Origin: Pelecanus crispus
Lineage: Eukaryota > Chordata > Aves > Pelecaniformes > Pelecanidae
Assembly: GCF_030463565.1 (NCBI RefSeq)
Contig: NC_134649.1
Coordinates: 34,931,044 to 34,995,043, forward strand
Direction of reading: 5' to 3'
Length of the DNA stretch: 64,000 nt
This document shows, piece by piece, positions 61,732 to 64,000 of the stretch (position 1 is the stretch's first letter; every line of letters starts with the position of its first letter). The notes under the pieces are model-generated. The model was not told the DNA's origin and did not search any database. It saw only the letters and a list, made by a program, of their open reading frames with translations. The position numbers and the translations under genes were made by a program.

Positions 61732-64000
61732 CTAGAAAGAAGGGAAAAGGAAGTTTTCAGTTTAGAAGTATACATACCACTGTGCATCTCACATTGTCTA
61801 TTACAATTTCAAGAAAACTATGAAAGACAACTAGGTCAAATGCATTTAAAGTACAGTTTGGATATTAAGTATGCTCTATTTACAGGAATTTTGAAATCAA
61901 TTTAATTTACAAGGAATATCCTGTGTATGTAAGCTTTTTCTCTACAGCCTTCTATGGACAGACTATGCACTAGAAGTAAAGAAGGGGGAAGGCTACGGAT
62001 TCTGTCATCATCGATCAGCCCTAACTACACAAGGCACTTCGGGGGTGTGTGTGTGGACAGAACATACACATTGAACAAAATCCACATAAAACTTATAGAG
62101 TTGAAATAATTAAATGACCTAAAAGATGGGAAAAGGAACAGAGAAACTTGAAGGTCCACAACTGATCTAGCAATACATGCCTAGACAGTTCTTCTCACCC
62201 TTTTCATTAACAACACAATGGATGTTACAATAGGTAAAAGAATCTGTGTAAACCTAAACATATGTACATATGTATCTCCCTGAAAAGTGTGTATATATAC
62301 ACAGTTACATCTACCAGTCCTTTAGTCTCTCCCAAAAATATACATCTAGCCTACGGCATTGACATTGTTAGAAAAATCTGATTTTAGGGGTATCACCTTC
62401 TTAATATTTTGCTGAAAATGCTTAAAAATGTGTTTCACTAAATAGAAAAAACCCAGCTATTAACACCTTTAATCTCAATTTTTTCCTGGTTTTTTTTTTT
62501 TTCAGGTTGCACAGGACCAGAAGTTATGCAAAACAGCTGGACTAAAATACAACATTCCGTTCAGAAGACTGAATGGCCTGCAGCACAATTCCACTCTATT
62601 CTGATGGTACATCTAAACAAAAATGCTATTTTACAATGACAGCTACTATACCATGACATTGCTATGCTAGCTCTAATTTTACTAGCACAGATAACAGCAG
62701 TGAAAGTATGGCAGTACAGGTAGCATGCAAGTAGCCTCACAAAAAACCCCTGAGCTTGAAATCATCTTGACTTCTGCCCAGGTTACTAATCTCTATTGAC
62801 GTTGTTAATTAATTTTTAGCTAGCTTAAACTCAGGCACACTTTCATTTTGCAGCTGAGAAAGTCTATAATTTATAAGCCTTGTTAATTATGTTAGGAATT
62901 CTTCCTAGAAAGTTGTTCTTACTCTTCTCCACTGATCTTACTGTTCTGGAGATCTGCCCTTCAACTGTAAAGATTCTGTTAAGAGAAAAATCACTATTCC
63001 ATCCCATTTCAAACTCAGCTTTCCTCTTCAATATGATAAACTGACTAGCTCTCCTTTATTAATACGTTACAATATTCAAGTAATAAACAGAAATCTCTAC
63101 CATGCTCTGATCCAAGTCAGATTAGCCCCTTATGTGGATACAGTCTCAAACATGAAGTTAATTTCCAGCCTGAAGTATAAACACATCTGTTGTCTGTCCC
63201 AACTTTGGGTGAGATATATTTTGAGCGTATCATCAGCTCAGTGTGTTATGAAGACCCTTATCAGCAGGGGCTGCAAAAAGGCAACATGATTGCTTTACTT
63301 GATAGGAACAGAGTGCTGCTCAGAGGGTTTCTCCAGAAATCGTTTCTCATGTATTGAAACATGAATTAGCAGTCAGAGCTGGCACTATAAAGTTTAATTT
63401 CAGTGTTTCAGTTCAGTTTTGCCAGTCACTGGCACAAAAGCATTTCATGATACAACCGATTTTCATTTTGAACTGTCAAGATAAACTTGAACTTCAGAAT
63501 ATCACGCAGAAAACAAAATTTATTTTTATTCCCAAATCTGTGATATCTTTAGAATGAAATAAAGTTAATCAAACAACGCATAAGTGTGACATTTTGGACG
63601 GGGTTTAGGAATCTCACTGTAGTTATCATATGCACACTTTTTAAAATCCACTGGTCACATGTTTCAGTTAGATGAAAGACGTATTTTTACAGATGAAATA
63701 GAATATTTTTCCAGTAGTCTTCCAGTTGCCCATGTTATTAAAAACATGATTAAGAACAAACATATTTGTGATATATCTGAACCCAGTTAACTAGCTTTAT
63801 AGATTATCACTTATGTTACCCAATTAATTTTTTCCAATATCTCTGCAGTTAAATAGCTCAACAGAATTAAAAATATGCCATTTCACCTGTTCTATAAATC
63901 TACTGTTTCCCTTGAATTACTTCAGAGCAATTTGTTAGAATCTTATCTTTCCAATTTTTCCTTTGCTATTTGATTTCTGTTCTGCAATTCCATGCACTGT
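61732..64000 (-). other. DCP1A: DCP1A intron, running off the right edge
   Basis: Upstream intron of the large DCP1A exon. I looked for the expected preceding exon (conserved ILEMLSRAKDEYERN region) and did not find it. No recognisable repeat apart from short poly-T and TATATA stretches. Confidence 0.6.

Noticed and set aside
61022-61823. Several + strand frames over the large DCP1A exon
   Set aside because: Shadows of the DCP1A coding exon on the opposite strand.

Overview
The window is vertebrate and almost certainly avian nuclear DNA. It carries several CR1 LINE copies with the bird-type ATTCTATG tail, solo LTRs of an ERVL-like avian family, GT-AG introns of 0.1-6 kb, a CpG-island promoter, and three recognisable vertebrate genes whose exons could be joined by hand into complete frames. 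There are no bacterial, phage or CRISPR features.

Layout. (1) 0.5-10.7 kb, + strand: TMEM40, twelve coding exons, 287 codons. Its C-terminal two-helix membrane domain matches mammalian TMEM40. Its first ~110 residues look like a CARD-type death fold, which the human protein as I know it lacks. Introns hold one solo LTR with a target duplication (2.1-2.9 kb), a second possible LTR (3.1-3.8 kb) and two CR1 tails (3.9-4.3 kb). (2) 10.7-14.9 kb: intergenic space between two convergent genes, with an ERVL-type solo LTR (11.4-11.9 kb) and a CR1 fragment with part of its reverse transcriptase (12.5-13.8 kb). (3) 14.9-40.7 kb, - strand: complete transketolase (TKT), 14 coding exons, 627 codons, every catalytic residue checked present. 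A CpG island at 40.0-41.1 kb covers exon 1 and the promoter. Introns hold a second CR1 (16.6-17.6 kb) and a second copy of the ERVL-type LTR carrying a 20-copy AAT microsatellite (32.0-32.6 kb). (4) 44.2-49.4 kb, - strand: a candidate small gene of at least three phase-0 exons with its own poly(A) signal; product unrecognised. (5) 50.7-64 kb, - strand: the 3' half of DCP1A (mRNA decapping cofactor), four coding exons and a probable ~4 kb 3' UTR; the EVH1-encoding exons lie beyond the right edge.

How they relate: TKT serves the non-oxidative pentose phosphate pathway and DCP1A serves mRNA decapping in P-bodies. They are housekeeping neighbours, as in mammals. TMEM40 sits on a different band of human chromosome 3 (3p25.2 against 3p21.1), so its place beside TKT marks an ancestral or rearranged linkage. 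The two most interesting items are the CARD-like N-terminus of TMEM40 and the unrecognised small gene between TKT and DCP1A. Most remaining sequence is intronic or intergenic, with nothing I can support.
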